A stretch of DNA of 64,000 nt from JAPXLN01 sp033809515 (GTDB lineage Bacteria > Bacillota > Sulfobacillia > Fermentithermobacillales > Fermentithermobacillaceae): the NCBI GenBank assembly GCA_033809515.1, contig JAPXLN010000004.1, positions 1-64,000 of the forward strand, in the 5' to 3' direction. Below the pieces are notes generated by a model, which worked only from the letters and a program-made list of their open reading frames with translations, was not told the DNA's origin and made no database searches. Positions 53,686-62,236 of this stretch are shown in pieces; positions within the stretch are counted from its first letter, which is position 1, and each line of letters starts with the position of its first letter. The translations under genes were made by a program, and so were the position numbers.

Positions 53686-53720
53686 AAAGAGGCGGGCAGG
53701 CCGGCCCGCCTCTTTGTGTC
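53686..53720 (+). terminator. Rho-independent terminator after the microprotein genes
   Basis: AAAGAGGCGGGC (53686-53697) pairs with GCCCGCCTCTTT (53704-53715) in a perfect 12-bp stem with a six-base loop, followed by GTGTC. It separates the microprotein genes from the next promoter. Confidence 0.85.
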
Positions 53721-53749
53721 TTGAACCTTGCCGTGAGCAGGGGTACAAT
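53721..53749 (+). promoter_or_regulatory. Sigma-A promoter of the YchF-like gene
   Basis: TTGAAC (53721-53726) and TACAAT (53744-53749) with a 17-base spacer, 63 bases before the YchF-like start and directly after the terminator. Confidence 0.72.
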
Positions 53750-53811
53750 TACCTGAGCAAACAGGGACTGAAGAACCGGGGATACAACGAAGAAAATGTG
53801 AGGAAACAGTG

Positions 53812-54843
53812 ATGAAGATCGGAGTAATAGGACGTCCGCAGGAAGGCAGAACCACCCTCTTTCAGCTTCTCACCTGTGGGCACGGAGGTTCGGCCTCGAG
53901 AGCACTGAGTCAAGGCCTTGGAGTAATGGAGATCCCCGATGCAAGGGTAGACTGGCTTGCAGGGGTGTTTGAGCCTCGAAGAACCGTGTACGCCAGAATG
54001 GACGTGGTTCACATCACTGCCACCGGAGGCAAAGACCTCCTTAACGCATGCCGTGACCTTGATGCTGTGGTGGCTGTCACGTGTCCGCCTGCGCCCGGCG
54101 AAGACGGTAGCCAGGACACTATCATAAGTGACCTTGAAACAGAGTTCATCGTAAGTGACCTGGTGTTGGTTGAAACGCGCTTGGAGCGGATTGGGTCAAA
54201 CAAAGCTAAGCCTGTAAGCCCGATGGAAGTGCCCTTTCTGAGGAAATGCAAAGATGCGCTGGAAGATGACATTCTGCTGCGAGACGTAGAGTTTGAGCCT
54301 CACGAAAGAGATTTCCTGTCAAACTATGGGTTTTTCACTATGAAACCGATTATTGTGGCCGCTAACGTGCCTGAGGAATGTCTGGCCTCCGGGGATTATC
54401 CCGGTCTCAGGCTGATGGAGAGCAAATGCCTTCAGAGAGGTTACCCTCTTGTTATGTTTTCAGGCGCTCTTGAAGAAGAGATAGCTATTTTGCCTCAGGG
54501 GGAGAGGCCTGCTTTTTTGAGGGCATACGGGCTGGATGAGACTGGAGTGTCAAGGGTAGCAGGGGCCTGTTACAGTGCTCTGGGCTACATATCGTTTTTC
54601 ACCGTAGGCTCAGACGAGGTACGGGCCTGGACAATTGCACAGGGCATCACAGCCAGACAAGCTGCCGGGAAAATCCACACAGACCTTGAAAAAGGATTCA
54701 TCCGGGCAGAGGTGGTATCCTTTGAGGATTTCCGGCGGGCAGGCTCTCTCAAGGCGTGCAGAGATGAAGGCTGTTTGCGTGTAGAGGGCAAGGACTATGT
54801 GGTCAATGACGGCGACATAATAAACGTTAGGTTTAGCATCTGA
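53812..54843 (+). CDS. YchF-like P-loop protein with degraded G1 motif and TGS domain
   Basis: A 343-residue member of the YchF branch of Obg-type NTPases. The C-terminal TGS domain is well kept (SFFTVGSDEVRAWTIAQGITARQAAGKIHTDLEKGFIRAEVV). The N-terminal P-loop reads GRPQEGRTTLF, with Arg in place of the Lys that binds phosphate, and the G3 Asp-Gly box is not recognisable. The NxxE motif that gives YchF its ATP preference is present as NVPEE. It may therefore bind nucleotide weakly or not at all, acting as a scaffold. The central coiled part is shortened (about 343 vs 363 residues in YchF). ATG 53812 has only a weak ribosome site. Confidence 0.8.
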   Translation: MKIGVIGRPQEGRTTLFQLLTCGHGGSASRALSQGLGVMEIPDARVDWLAGVFEPRRTVYARMDVVHITATGGKDLLNACRDLDAVVAVTCPPAPGEDGSQDTIISDLETEFIVSDLVLVETRLERIGSNKAKPVSPMEVPFLRKCKDALEDDILLRDVEFEPHERDFLSNYGFFTMKPIIVAANVPEECLASGDYPGLRLMESKCLQRGYPLVMFSGALEEEIAILPQGERPAFLRAYGLDETGVSRVAGACYSALGYISFFTVGSDEVRAWTIAQGITARQAAGKIHTDLEKGFIRAEVVSFEDFRRAGSLKACRDEGCLRVEGKDYVVNDGDIINVRFSI

Positions 54844-54878
54844 CAAGCTTCGGCATCGCGAGTCAATGTGGATGATGT

Positions 54879-54913
54879 GGAGTACAGGGCCCGGCACCGG
54901 GACCCTGTACTCC
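54879..54913. terminator. Bidirectional hairpin between convergent genes
   Basis: GGAGTACAGGG (54879-54889) and CCCTGTACTCC (54903-54913) form an 11-bp stem, and the loop contains a further CCCGG/CCGGG stem. It sits between the YchF-like gene and the convergent rubrerythrin gene and could end both transcripts. No T run on either side. Confidence 0.65.
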
Positions 54914-54921
54914 AAGGCATA

Positions 54922-55455
54922 TCAGTAGTTCTCGCAGTAGGGTTCGTAGAAGCTCCTGGGATGTGCGCATGCAGGGCAGACCTCAGGTGCTTCCGTACCT
55001 TCATGTATGTAGCCGCAGTTTCTGCAATGCCACTTGATGGGTTCCGGACGGGAAAATACGGATTTTGACGTGAGGCGCTCAAGAAGCTCTCTGTACCTGG
55101 CTTCATGAGCCTCTTCTACCTCTGCCACCTCCCGGAAGAGCTCTGCGATGTGGCCCAAGCCTTCTTCATCAGCTACTTGGGCGAACTCCTTGTACATTGA
55201 TGTCCACTCATAGTTCTCTCCGTTTGCGGCATCTTCGAGGTTCTTTTCAGTATTGCCGATAAGTCCGAGCAGCTTAGCCCAGACTTTGGCATGTTCTTTC
55301 TCGTTGTCTGCAGTCTCATTGAAGATGGCGGCAATCTGCTCGTAACCTTCCCTCTTAGCTACGCTGGCATAGAAGGAGTATTTGTTCCGTGCCTGAGATT
55401 CGCCCTCAAAAGCTGCCTGCAGGTTCTTTTCGGTCCGGCTTCCTTTGAGATTCAC
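54922..55455 (-). CDS. rbr: Rubrerythrin
   Basis: A protein of 177 residues protecting the anaerobe from peroxide. The di-iron four-helix part holds EGESQARNKYSFYA, NETADNEKEHA and EVAEVEEAHEARY with the expected Glu and His ligands; the C-terminal rubredoxin-type site is CRNCGYIHEG and CPACAHPRSFYE. GTG 55455 lies nine bases after AAGGAGGTG; the frame begins earlier at 55464. It probably reduces H2O2 using NADH-derived electrons. Confidence 0.95.
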   Translation of the reverse strand: MNLKGSRTEKNLQAAFEGESQARNKYSFYASVAKREGYEQIAAIFNETADNEKEHAKVWAKLLGLIGNTEKNLEDAANGENYEWTSMYKEFAQVADEEGLGHIAELFREVAEVEEAHEARYRELLERLTSKSVFSRPEPIKWHCRNCGYIHEGTEAPEVCPACAHPRSFYEPYCENY

Positions 55456-55601
55456 TGACAACACCTCCTTGGCGGGTTCATCTTGTGCCCTATTAGTCTA
55501 GCCTTCCTTAGTTAGATGCTACATGAAAAAGAGCAGTAAAGGCAAGATGAGGCAGGGCCAAACGTGGCAGAATCGAGGATTTGCAGGGCCGGACATGGCG
55601 T

Positions 55602-56651
55602 CTAGGCGCTGAAGACCCTGTTCTTGCCCATTCTCTTGGCCTGGGCGTTAGCTTCCTCAACCTTGGACTGAAGAGTCTTCCAATCCGGTCCGTCATCGGG
55701 GAAGGTTGCTATGCCTATAGATACAGTGACCGGATATGCCCAATCGCTGGTCTCTTGTTTGACTTTTTTGCAGATCTCTTCTGCCCTCTCAAAGGCCGCT
55801 CGTTTGTCAACCTCCGGTAGAATCACCATAAACTCATCGCCTGAGAGCCACCTGGTTACCAGTTCACCCTGTACTGCTGACTTGCACAGTATTTCTCCCA
55901 GGCGCCTTATCATCTCATTGCCGGGACCATAGCCAAGCTCGTCGTTGTACTGCCGCAAGTTGTCTCCGTCAACAAAAAGGAGGCTGAGCTCAGCGCGGTC
56001 TTCCTGGTGCTGTGCCAGGTATTCTTCGATGATGTACCGGGCAGCTCGCTGGTTTGGCAGCCCTGAGATATCATCGGTATAGGCAAGTTTGCGGGTTTCG
56101 ATCAGGGCATCTGCCAGGTCCTTACAGCTCCTTACGAGAAGGTCCATCACGTGCTCTACTGAGCACAATGAGGCCCCGTCGCTGCCGGGAAATGCCTCCG
56201 AACAGATGGCCGCCAGTGCCTCTTTAGCTGATACGAAAGAGCAGGGAAAAGGAGCAATGCCGCAGACAAGGCCACAAAGAGCTTTCTCTTCAGAAAAGCT
56301 CCTGGACAAACTCTGTACAAACTCTTCGCCCTGTTCCATGGAGCAAGGAAGAATAGAGCAGAGGCTGTCGCAGGTAAGCCTGTAGATACGAATACCCTCG
56401 ATTCCCAGGCTACGTCGGGTTGTTTCAATACGGGAAAGAACCTGTGATACTAAGCTGTCCGGTTCCATGCTTTCCGGCAGCCCACTTAATCCACAGGCTG
56501 TTGCCCGGATTCCTACTGCAATTTTGGTATTTGTCTTGACTATATTCTCCAGGTCCGAGATGAAAGACAGAAAGTTAGGAAGTCCTGTTGCCGGATCGGT
56601 GCCAATAGGGGGCCAAGGGTCATCGGCGGGCAGTCTGTGTCCTTGACTCAT
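55602..56651 (-). CDS. GGDEF-domain protein (probable diguanylate cyclase)
   Basis: A 349-residue soluble protein. Residues 15-175 look like a degenerate GGDEF copy (DPATGLPNFLSFISDLENIV and no catalytic loop). Residues 190-349 form a full GGDEF domain: DDISGLPNQRAARYI, LLFVDGDNLRQYNDELGYGPGNEMIRRLGEIL and the active-site loop as SGDEF. Ser in the first position is tolerated in some active cyclases. The inhibitory RxxD site would be LVTRWL, not a match, so product inhibition is not expected. No membrane segment. It may make c-di-GMP, which could bear on the Tad pilus. Confidence 0.88.
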   Translation of the reverse strand: MSQGHRLPADDPWPPIGTDPATGLPNFLSFISDLENIVKTNTKIAVGIRATACGLSGLPESMEPDSLVSQVLSRIETTRRSLGIEGIRIYRLTCDSLCSILPCSMEQGEEFVQSLSRSFSEEKALCGLVCGIAPFPCSFVSAKEALAAICSEAFPGSDGASLCSVEHVMDLLVRSCKDLADALIETRKLAYTDDISGLPNQRAARYIIEEYLAQHQEDRAELSLLFVDGDNLRQYNDELGYGPGNEMIRRLGEILCKSAVQGELVTRWLSGDEFMVILPEVDKRAAFERAEEICKKVKQETSDWAYPVTVSIGIATFPDDGPDWKTLQSKVEEANAQAKRMGKNRVFSA

Positions 56652-56837
56652 AACATCACCTTACCAGAATCATCGCATAAAAGTGGTTACTGTTGAAAGC
56701 AAAAAACCCAGTGACTATGTTTGTCTTTCTTGATAACGTGTACCCCGGTATTTCTCTATGCTTTCGGTAGACTCCTCCTCAAGGTGTCTTAATCGCAGGA
56801 ATCCGAAAGCGCAGAGGAGAATGAGAAGGTTATCGGG

Positions 56838-57635
56838 GTGAACGTCATGCATATAGCTTCTCTGTCAAGTTCTAGCACTTGCGGTAACGCTTATGTTGTA
56901 TGGGAGGACGGGACCAGGCCGGTCCTTATTGATTGCGGCATCTCTTTGCGCCGTCTTGTTGAAAGCCTGAGGGAGTTGGGCATGACCCCACAGGACCTCG
57001 CCGGGTTATTCATTACCCACGAGCATACGGATCATGTTCGCGCCATGTGTCTGGTGACTCCTGTCGCCCAGCGATTCGGCATTCCTGTCTATGCGTCGGG
57101 AGGATTCTGGAATTGGTACACAACCTATTTGGGCCGTTTTGTTGACCCTTCCCTTGTTCACAAAGTATGTGACGGTGAGGTGGTAGAGACCGGAAATGTT
57201 ATGGTAAGAGCTTTCGAGAAGCCCCATGACGCTTCTGAACCTCTTGGGTTTGTTGTGGCCGCAGGGGGAGCAAGGGTTGCCTTTGTAATGGATCTGGGAT
57301 ACGTGCCATGCTCCATGGAGAAGGTTGTTGCAGGATGTGAGTACCTGGTTTTTGAGGCCAATCATGATGTGGAAATGGAAAGAACCTCCGGGCGTCCTCC
57401 CTTTCTCATCCGACGGGTACTAGGCGAACAAGGCCATCTTTCTAACGATCAGGCCAGTGAGTCTCTTTCCCGTCTTGTAACCAATGAAACCAGGCACGTC
57501 ATCCTGGCTCACCTGAGCACACAATGCAATACCCCCAGGAAAGCCCTGCAAGCTGTATCTGCAGGTCTTCTTAAGGCAGGCGTCTCTTGCCGGGTGAGCG
57601 TTGCACCTCCGGGCACTGTAGCAGTCTATGGGTAG
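56838..57635 (+). CDS. Metallo-beta-lactamase fold hydrolase (YycJ/WalJ-like)
   Basis: A 265-residue hydrolase with the metal motif ITHEHTDHVRAM, and later ligand sites FVMDLGY, FEANHDVEM, GHLSND and LAHLST. It resembles YycJ/WalJ, a putative exonuclease linked to cell-wall or replication signalling in Bacillota; no WalRK genes are near. The first residues MHIASLSSSSTCGNAYVV fit the family. GTG 56838 has GGTTATCGGGG upstream, a weak site; ATG 56847 is an alternative. Confidence 0.87.
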   Translation: MNVMHIASLSSSSTCGNAYVVWEDGTRPVLIDCGISLRRLVESLRELGMTPQDLAGLFITHEHTDHVRAMCLVTPVAQRFGIPVYASGGFWNWYTTYLGRFVDPSLVHKVCDGEVVETGNVMVRAFEKPHDASEPLGFVVAAGGARVAFVMDLGYVPCSMEKVVAGCEYLVFEANHDVEMERTSGRPPFLIRRVLGEQGHLSNDQASESLSRLVTNETRHVILAHLSTQCNTPRKALQAVSAGLLKAGVSCRVSVAPPGTVAVYG

Positions 57636-57743
57636 CAATGAATATGCTATCAAAACACGTTGGCGAGCATTGACACTGGGATAGGCTTACCCTAGAATTT
57701 CATTGGTCTTTCGTTTTTCAAGTCGAAAGGGGGCTGGGAATAG

Positions 57744-58118
57744 ATGCAGGGGCTGGGCCGTCATATTCTGGCTGAGGTTTACGGTTGCGAGTTTCGCATA
57801 CTCAATGACCTCGATAAGGTCCGGAAGATCTTGGTCAGTGCGGCTCTCTCCGCCGGGGCGGAAGTGAGAGAAACGGCGTTCCACCGGTTTTCACCCCAGG
57901 GAGTCAGCGGCGTTGTAGTCATATCTGAATCGCACATAGCTATCCATACATGGCCTGAACTTGGATACGCAGCGGTGGATGTGTTTACTTGCGGCGAGAC
58001 CGTAGACCCTTGGGTGGCAATGGATGCCATAGTCAAGGACTTTGGCGCCAAAACAGTTACGGCTTCTGAGGTAAAGCGGGGATTGATGTTTGAGAGTTCC
58101 CAGGTGTGCGCTAGCTGA
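57744..58118 (+). CDS. speD: S-adenosylmethionine decarboxylase proenzyme
   Basis: A 124-residue bacterial-type (class 1b) enzyme making decarboxylated SAM for spermidine synthesis. The autocatalytic site is the Glu-Ser bond in ISESHIAIHTWPE, where Ser becomes the pyruvoyl group; FTCGETVDP contains the catalytic Cys. No speE gene is in the window, so the aminopropyl transferase is encoded elsewhere or a different polyamine route is used. ATG 57744 follows AAAGGGGGCTGGGAATAG. Confidence 0.94.
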   Translation: MQGLGRHILAEVYGCEFRILNDLDKVRKILVSAALSAGAEVRETAFHRFSPQGVSGVVVISESHIAIHTWPELGYAAVDVFTCGETVDPWVAMDAIVKDFGAKTVTASEVKRGLMFESSQVCAS

Positions 58119-58186
58119 GAACGTGCATACGCGAGGTGATGCTGTATTTTAGTCAGAGATGACGAAGACGGTAAACCGACTGAGTA

Positions 58187-58222
58187 GACCCTGGAGAGGA
58201 AGTTTGAATCCAGGGTCTTTCC
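58187..58222 (+). terminator. Rho-independent terminator after speD
   Basis: GACCCTGGA (58187-58195) and TCCAGGGTC (58209-58217) form a 9-bp stem with TTTCCATTTCC after it, about 70 bases past the speD stop. Confidence 0.75.
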
Positions 58223-58353
58223 ATTTCCGCGCCCAATTTTCTGCCCTCCCCACGTCATATGAAGGTATTAAGGCCATGTTGTAGCGAAGTACACGTGGAG
58301 ATACCGCGTGAAGATGCACTTTGTTTGCAGCAATCGAAGAGGAGGTTGTATGC

Positions 58354-59427
58354 GTGGACGAAAGGCTGAATCTTCTAAAGGAAATATCCGAAGTGCCAGG
58401 GGTTCCCGGTTTCGAGGATGAGGTTAGGAGACTCATCCGGGAGCGCATGATAGGCTTGGCTGAGGTCAGCAGAGACAATCTTGGCAGCGTTATTTGCAGG
58501 AAAGCAGGGTCTTGTGCTGCGCCAAGGATCATGATGGCAGGTCACATGGATGAGATCGGCATGATGGTGACCTACATAACAAAAGAAGGGTTCCTTAAGT
58601 TTCAGACATTAGGCGGATGGTGGGAACAGGTCATGCTTGCCCAACGGGTGGTCATCAAGACATCTGCAGGCGATGTTCCGGGCCTCATCGGCTCTAAGCC
58701 TCCGCATATCCTCAAGTCTGAAGAACGGAACAAGGTGACCCCCAAGGACCAAATGTTTATAGACATAGGTGCTTCAAGCAAAGAAGACGCCGAGAGCATG
58801 GGGGTCATGCCCGGTGACCCGGTAGTGCCTGTATCACCTTTTCAGCAGATGAGAAACCCCAAGTTCCTTATGGGAAAAGCATGGGATAACCGGATCGGAT
58901 GCGCCATTTTCATGGAAGTGATTTCGGAGCTTGCAGGCGTGAACCATCCTAACACTGTCTACGGCGTGGGCACCGTTCAAGAGGAAGTTGGCCTTAGAGG
59001 CGCAACTACCAGCGTGGCTGCAGTGGAGCCGGATATAGGCTTCGCCCTCGAGGTCGATATCGCCGGAGACACACCGGGAATAAGGGAATTCGAGGCCCAG
59101 GCACGGCTGGGCAAGGGTCCAAGCATTTTGCTTTACGATAGTTCCATGGTTCCCCACAGAAAGCTCAGGGATTTCGTTGTGAAAACGGCCAGGGAAGCGA
59201 ATATCCCGTTCCAGTTTAACGCCATGTCAGGCGGTGGCACTGATGCAGGGCCCATCCATGTATACAAGACAGGAGTGCCAAGCCTTGTGATCTCTGTCCC
59301 CACGCGTTATATTCACAGCCATGCAGGCATCATACACAGAGACGACTTTGATGCCGCCGTCGCACTGATGGTTGAGCTGGTCAAGAAGCTTGACGCAGAC
59401 GCGGTTGCAGAGATCAAGGGTGACTAA
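58354..59427 (+). CDS. M42-family aminopeptidase (endoglucanase-like)
   Basis: A 357-residue dinuclear metallopeptidase: metal ligands in AGHMDEIGMMV, the proton acceptor region TVQEEVGLRGA, DNRIG, the ligand DI in EVDIAGDTPG, and SGGGTDAG with HSH in RYIHSHAGI. It would trim peptides from their N-terminus, in keeping with amino-acid fermentation. GTG 58354 is preferred because GAGGAGGT lies 9 bases upstream; the frame opens at 58321. Confidence 0.92.
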   Translation: MDERLNLLKEISEVPGVPGFEDEVRRLIRERMIGLAEVSRDNLGSVICRKAGSCAAPRIMMAGHMDEIGMMVTYITKEGFLKFQTLGGWWEQVMLAQRVVIKTSAGDVPGLIGSKPPHILKSEERNKVTPKDQMFIDIGASSKEDAESMGVMPGDPVVPVSPFQQMRNPKFLMGKAWDNRIGCAIFMEVISELAGVNHPNTVYGVGTVQEEVGLRGATTSVAAVEPDIGFALEVDIAGDTPGIREFEAQARLGKGPSILLYDSSMVPHRKLRDFVVKTAREANIPFQFNAMSGGGTDAGPIHVYKTGVPSLVISVPTRYIHSHAGIIHRDDFDAAVALMVELVKKLDADAVAEIKGD

Positions 59428-59441
59428 AGGAGAGATCTTAC

Positions 59442-59894
59442 TTGGTGGAACGTACTTTGGTTCTGGCGAAGCCGGACGCAATGGTCAGAGGCTATCTGGG
59501 AGAGATAATCCGCCGCATGGAAGCTAAAGGCCTCAAGCTTGCAGGACTGAAAATGGTCTGGGTGGACGAGGAGATGGCAAACAAGCACTACGCCGCCCAT
59601 GTAGGCAAGCCGTTTTTCAAAGGTCTTGTGGAGTACATAACAGCTTTGCCTGTGGTAGCTATGGTATGGGAAGGACCTAACGCCATCGGGGTGGTCCGGG
59701 CGACCATGGGAGCTACAGACCCATCCAAAGCAGGGCCGGGAACCATCAGGGGGGATTTGGGCCTGGATATCTCAAACAATCTGGTTCACGGGTCTGACGG
59801 CCCTGAATCAGCTGTCAAGGAGATCAGCCTCTTTTTCAGAGAAGAAGAGCTCTATACCTGGTCAAGGCCACAGGAGAGATATGTGTGGTCCTGA
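59442..59894 (+). CDS. ndk: Nucleoside diphosphate kinase
   Basis: A 150-residue enzyme that balances NTP pools. The active-site His is in NLVHGSDGPESA; KPDAMVRGYLGEIIRRMEAKG is the nucleotide site, and GATDPSKAGPGTIRGDLG is standard. The start is TTG 59442 (AAAGGAGAG seven bases upstream) or GTG 59445. Length is normal. Confidence 0.96.
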   Translation: MVERTLVLAKPDAMVRGYLGEIIRRMEAKGLKLAGLKMVWVDEEMANKHYAAHVGKPFFKGLVEYITALPVVAMVWEGPNAIGVVRATMGATDPSKAGPGTIRGDLGLDISNNLVHGSDGPESAVKEISLFFREEELYTWSRPQERYVWS

Positions 59895-59940
59895 CGGCTG
59901 TGAGTAAGCAGCAATCAGCAAGCAGCAGGGGGGACTCTGA

Positions 59941-60750
59941 GTGCTGTACGTAGGGACGGCAGGTTTCAGCTATCTTGATTGGCGTGATGTGTTCTACCCG
60001 GCCGGGATGAAAAGAGACGAATTCCTTTCCTGTTACAGCGCCCGGTTTGCAGCCGTGGAGCTGGATTTCACCTACTACCGGCAGCCTTCTGCCACGACCA
60101 TGTTGAGTATGGCAGAAAGGGTCCCGGATGAGTTCAGGTTCACAGTGAAAGCTCACAGAACAATGACCCACGAGATCCCCCCTGAACCACAACAGGCAGC
60201 AGAGTTTGAGACGTTTCTGCGCGGAGTGGAGCCCATGGTTGAGGCCGGGAAGCTGGGATGCATTCTCTTTCAGTTTCCCTGGTCGTATCGCTTGACACCC
60301 GAGAATCTGGAGTATGTGGTGTCCATCAAAGACCGTATCCCCTGCGCAAAGACTGTAATCGAGTTTCGGAACAACCAGTGGGCTCAAGAAAGCGTTTACA
60401 AAGCTCTAAGAAAGTCACTTCAGGGCTTTTGCTGTGTGGATGAGCCAAATCTGAGAGGGCTGTTCCCTCGGGTGTCCCTGGTGACGTCAGACGTGGGCTA
60501 TCTAAGGTTCCACGGGCGCAACGCCGCCAAATGGTTCAACCACCGGGAGGCCTGGGAACGGTACGACTATCTTTACAGCGATGATGAGCTCAAGTGGTGG
60601 ATCCCAAGGATTCAGGACATGGTCAGCCAGTCTGACGACACCTACGTTTTCTTCAACAACTGTCACAGGGGCCAGGCGGCCGTTAACGCAGTCCGAATGA
60701 AAGAGCTCCTGGAGTATCCCGGGGACGATGCCCGGCCGAGTCAGAAATAG
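59941..60750 (+). CDS. DUF72 family protein
   Basis: A 269-residue TIM-barrel-like DUF72 protein: YVGTAGFSYLDWRDVFYPAGMKRDEFLSCYSARFAAVELDFTYYRQP, FRFTVKAHRTMTHEI, LGCILFQFPWSY, and near the end TYVFFNNCHRGQAAVNAVRM. The family is widespread and has no proven function. GTG 59941 follows GGGGGGACTCT. It ends 31 bases before the convergent transporter gene. Confidence 0.92.
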   Translation: MLYVGTAGFSYLDWRDVFYPAGMKRDEFLSCYSARFAAVELDFTYYRQPSATTMLSMAERVPDEFRFTVKAHRTMTHEIPPEPQQAAEFETFLRGVEPMVEAGKLGCILFQFPWSYRLTPENLEYVVSIKDRIPCAKTVIEFRNNQWAQESVYKALRKSLQGFCCVDEPNLRGLFPRVSLVTSDVGYLRFHGRNAAKWFNHREAWERYDYLYSDDELKWWIPRIQDMVSQSDDTYVFFNNCHRGQAAVNAVRMKELLEYPGDDARPSQK

Positions 60751-60763
60751 GGCTTCGCAGCCC
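60750..60763. terminator. Short hairpin between convergent genes
   Basis: GGGCT TCGC AGCCC forms a 5-bp stem with a TCGC loop between the DUF72 and DUF401 genes. It is short and lacks a T run, so only a weak terminator. Confidence 0.4.
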
Positions 60764-60781
60764 GCCCGGCCTGTAGGCGGA

Positions 60782-62071
60782 TCAGAAGGCCAGCAGGGCG
60801 CAGTATCCAAGGATGGCAGCCCCAAGGCCTGCAAAAACAGGCCAATTTCGCCTGTAAACGTTGAATAGGTCTACCTTAAAATACTCGCATGTAAGCACCT
60901 GGCAGAGGTGAAGGGGCGAGAAAAAGTAAGATAGGAAACTGGAGCCGTATATTACGGAAGTGTAAGCCATCCTGGTAAACTCAGACTCTGCAGCGGGTAC
61001 AAGAATAGGGAGAAACACAGCTACCGTAGAAGACTGCGATGCGCTCACAAACCCCAATATAAGGGGAAGGACAAGCGCTACCAGCACCCGTGATATGCCT
61101 CTATTGCTTGCTTCTGTAACCAGGGCCGGAAACACAGGTGAAACGCTGACCAACCCCTTGAAAACCATTATCCATAGCATGGCTACTGCCTGGCTCCAGT
61201 TTGCGCCTTTTACCAGCGTTTGAGCTTTGGGAAGGGGCTTGCCGTCTATCAAGCCGAGAATGAGCGCCAGCGCTGTACCTGCTGTAAGGGAAATCCACAC
61301 CGGCAAGCCGGCGGCCATACCTAAGACCAGCGCAAGAAACAAAGGTGACCCGTGCCGGGCAAACTGAACGAAACCCGAAAAGCGTTTTGTATCGGGCCGG
61401 GTGATTGGAGCTGCTTCACCTTGTTCTTCCAGATGGGAGTTTGTTCCTTCCTGACCACCGGGGTTTTCGTCTTCCACAGGGCTGGCCTTGCGAAGCAAAG
61501 ACAGGTACCCCGCCCCCCAGATAGCCACAGACATTGGCCAGAACCACGAGATGAGTCTTTGCACAGTAAAACCTGATAGTTTGGACGCCATGATGAGCCC
61601 GGGCGAGAAGGGAAAAATGAAGAACATTCCGTGCCGGAAAGCTAGATTAGCTGCTGCCTTTTGATCAGGTTCCATAGCCAGAGAGTCGCCAAGCTTGTCT
61701 ACGAGGGGGGCCGACAACACTGCGCCGCCCAGAACCGGCAAAGATCCGATGAGAGCCGGCACAGTCATAATGGCAGCTTTGATGTTACCCAGAAAGTCGG
61801 TGAGACCTGCCACAGTCCTGTCCAGAAGGGATAGCTCCTTCATGGCAATGGAGAAGACGCCTATAGCTATCACAGCGGCGACCAGTTCGAGGGTTGTGGT
61901 ATCAATGAGCGACCCGTAAATGATAGCCCAGCTCTTTGAGAAACCCAGCCCCGAAGTAAGAGCTATAATGGCGGTTGCGTTGAACATTGTCCATGCCAGA
62001 GAGACCTTTTTTCGAGACAGGTACATAATGGCGGAAAATGCGGCAATAACCCCGGCATATTGCAGATACAC
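60782..62071 (-). CDS. DUF401 family membrane transporter
   Basis: A 429-residue membrane protein with about ten helices, of the DUF401 group in the ArsB/NhaD ion-transporter superfamily (GLMASKLSGFTVQRL, PVLGGAVLSAPLVDKLGD, LPLILGFVSASQSSTVAVFLPILVPAAE). A central cytoplasmic segment of charged residues (EDENPGGQEGTNSHLEEQGE) links the halves, which look like inverted repeats. Substrate unknown. The GTG at 62071 follows GGGAGGTGGC; earlier residues in the open frame are not membrane like. Confidence 0.85.
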   Translation of the reverse strand: MYLQYAGVIAAFSAIMYLSRKKVSLAWTMFNATAIIALTSGLGFSKSWAIIYGSLIDTTTLELVAAVIAIGVFSIAMKELSLLDRTVAGLTDFLGNIKAAIMTVPALIGSLPVLGGAVLSAPLVDKLGDSLAMEPDQKAAANLAFRHGMFFIFPFSPGLIMASKLSGFTVQRLISWFWPMSVAIWGAGYLSLLRKASPVEDENPGGQEGTNSHLEEQGEAAPITRPDTKRFSGFVQFARHGSPLFLALVLGMAAGLPVWISLTAGTALALILGLIDGKPLPKAQTLVKGANWSQAVAMLWIMVFKGLVSVSPVFPALVTEASNRGISRVLVALVLPLILGFVSASQSSTVAVFLPILVPAAESEFTRMAYTSVIYGSSFLSYFFSPLHLCQVLTCEYFKVDLFNVYRRNWPVFAGLGAAILGYCALLAF

Positions 62072-62236
62072 GCGGCCACCTCCCGGTAGATCAGTCGGTG
62101 CCCTTCCCGGGCTGACCTTGCGGCAAAAAGAGGTCCTCTGGAGGTATTGCATGGTCTGAGCCAGAAGACAACAGGCAGCCAAGGAGAATACCGGCACACA
62201 AGATCCATTATAGATGATTTGGGGGTAGACAACCAT

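Noticed and set aside
53379..53855. Minus-strand reading frame opposite the microprotein genes
   Set aside because: It has no good start and crosses a terminator and a promoter on the other strand; the plus-strand small genes have strong ribosome sites.
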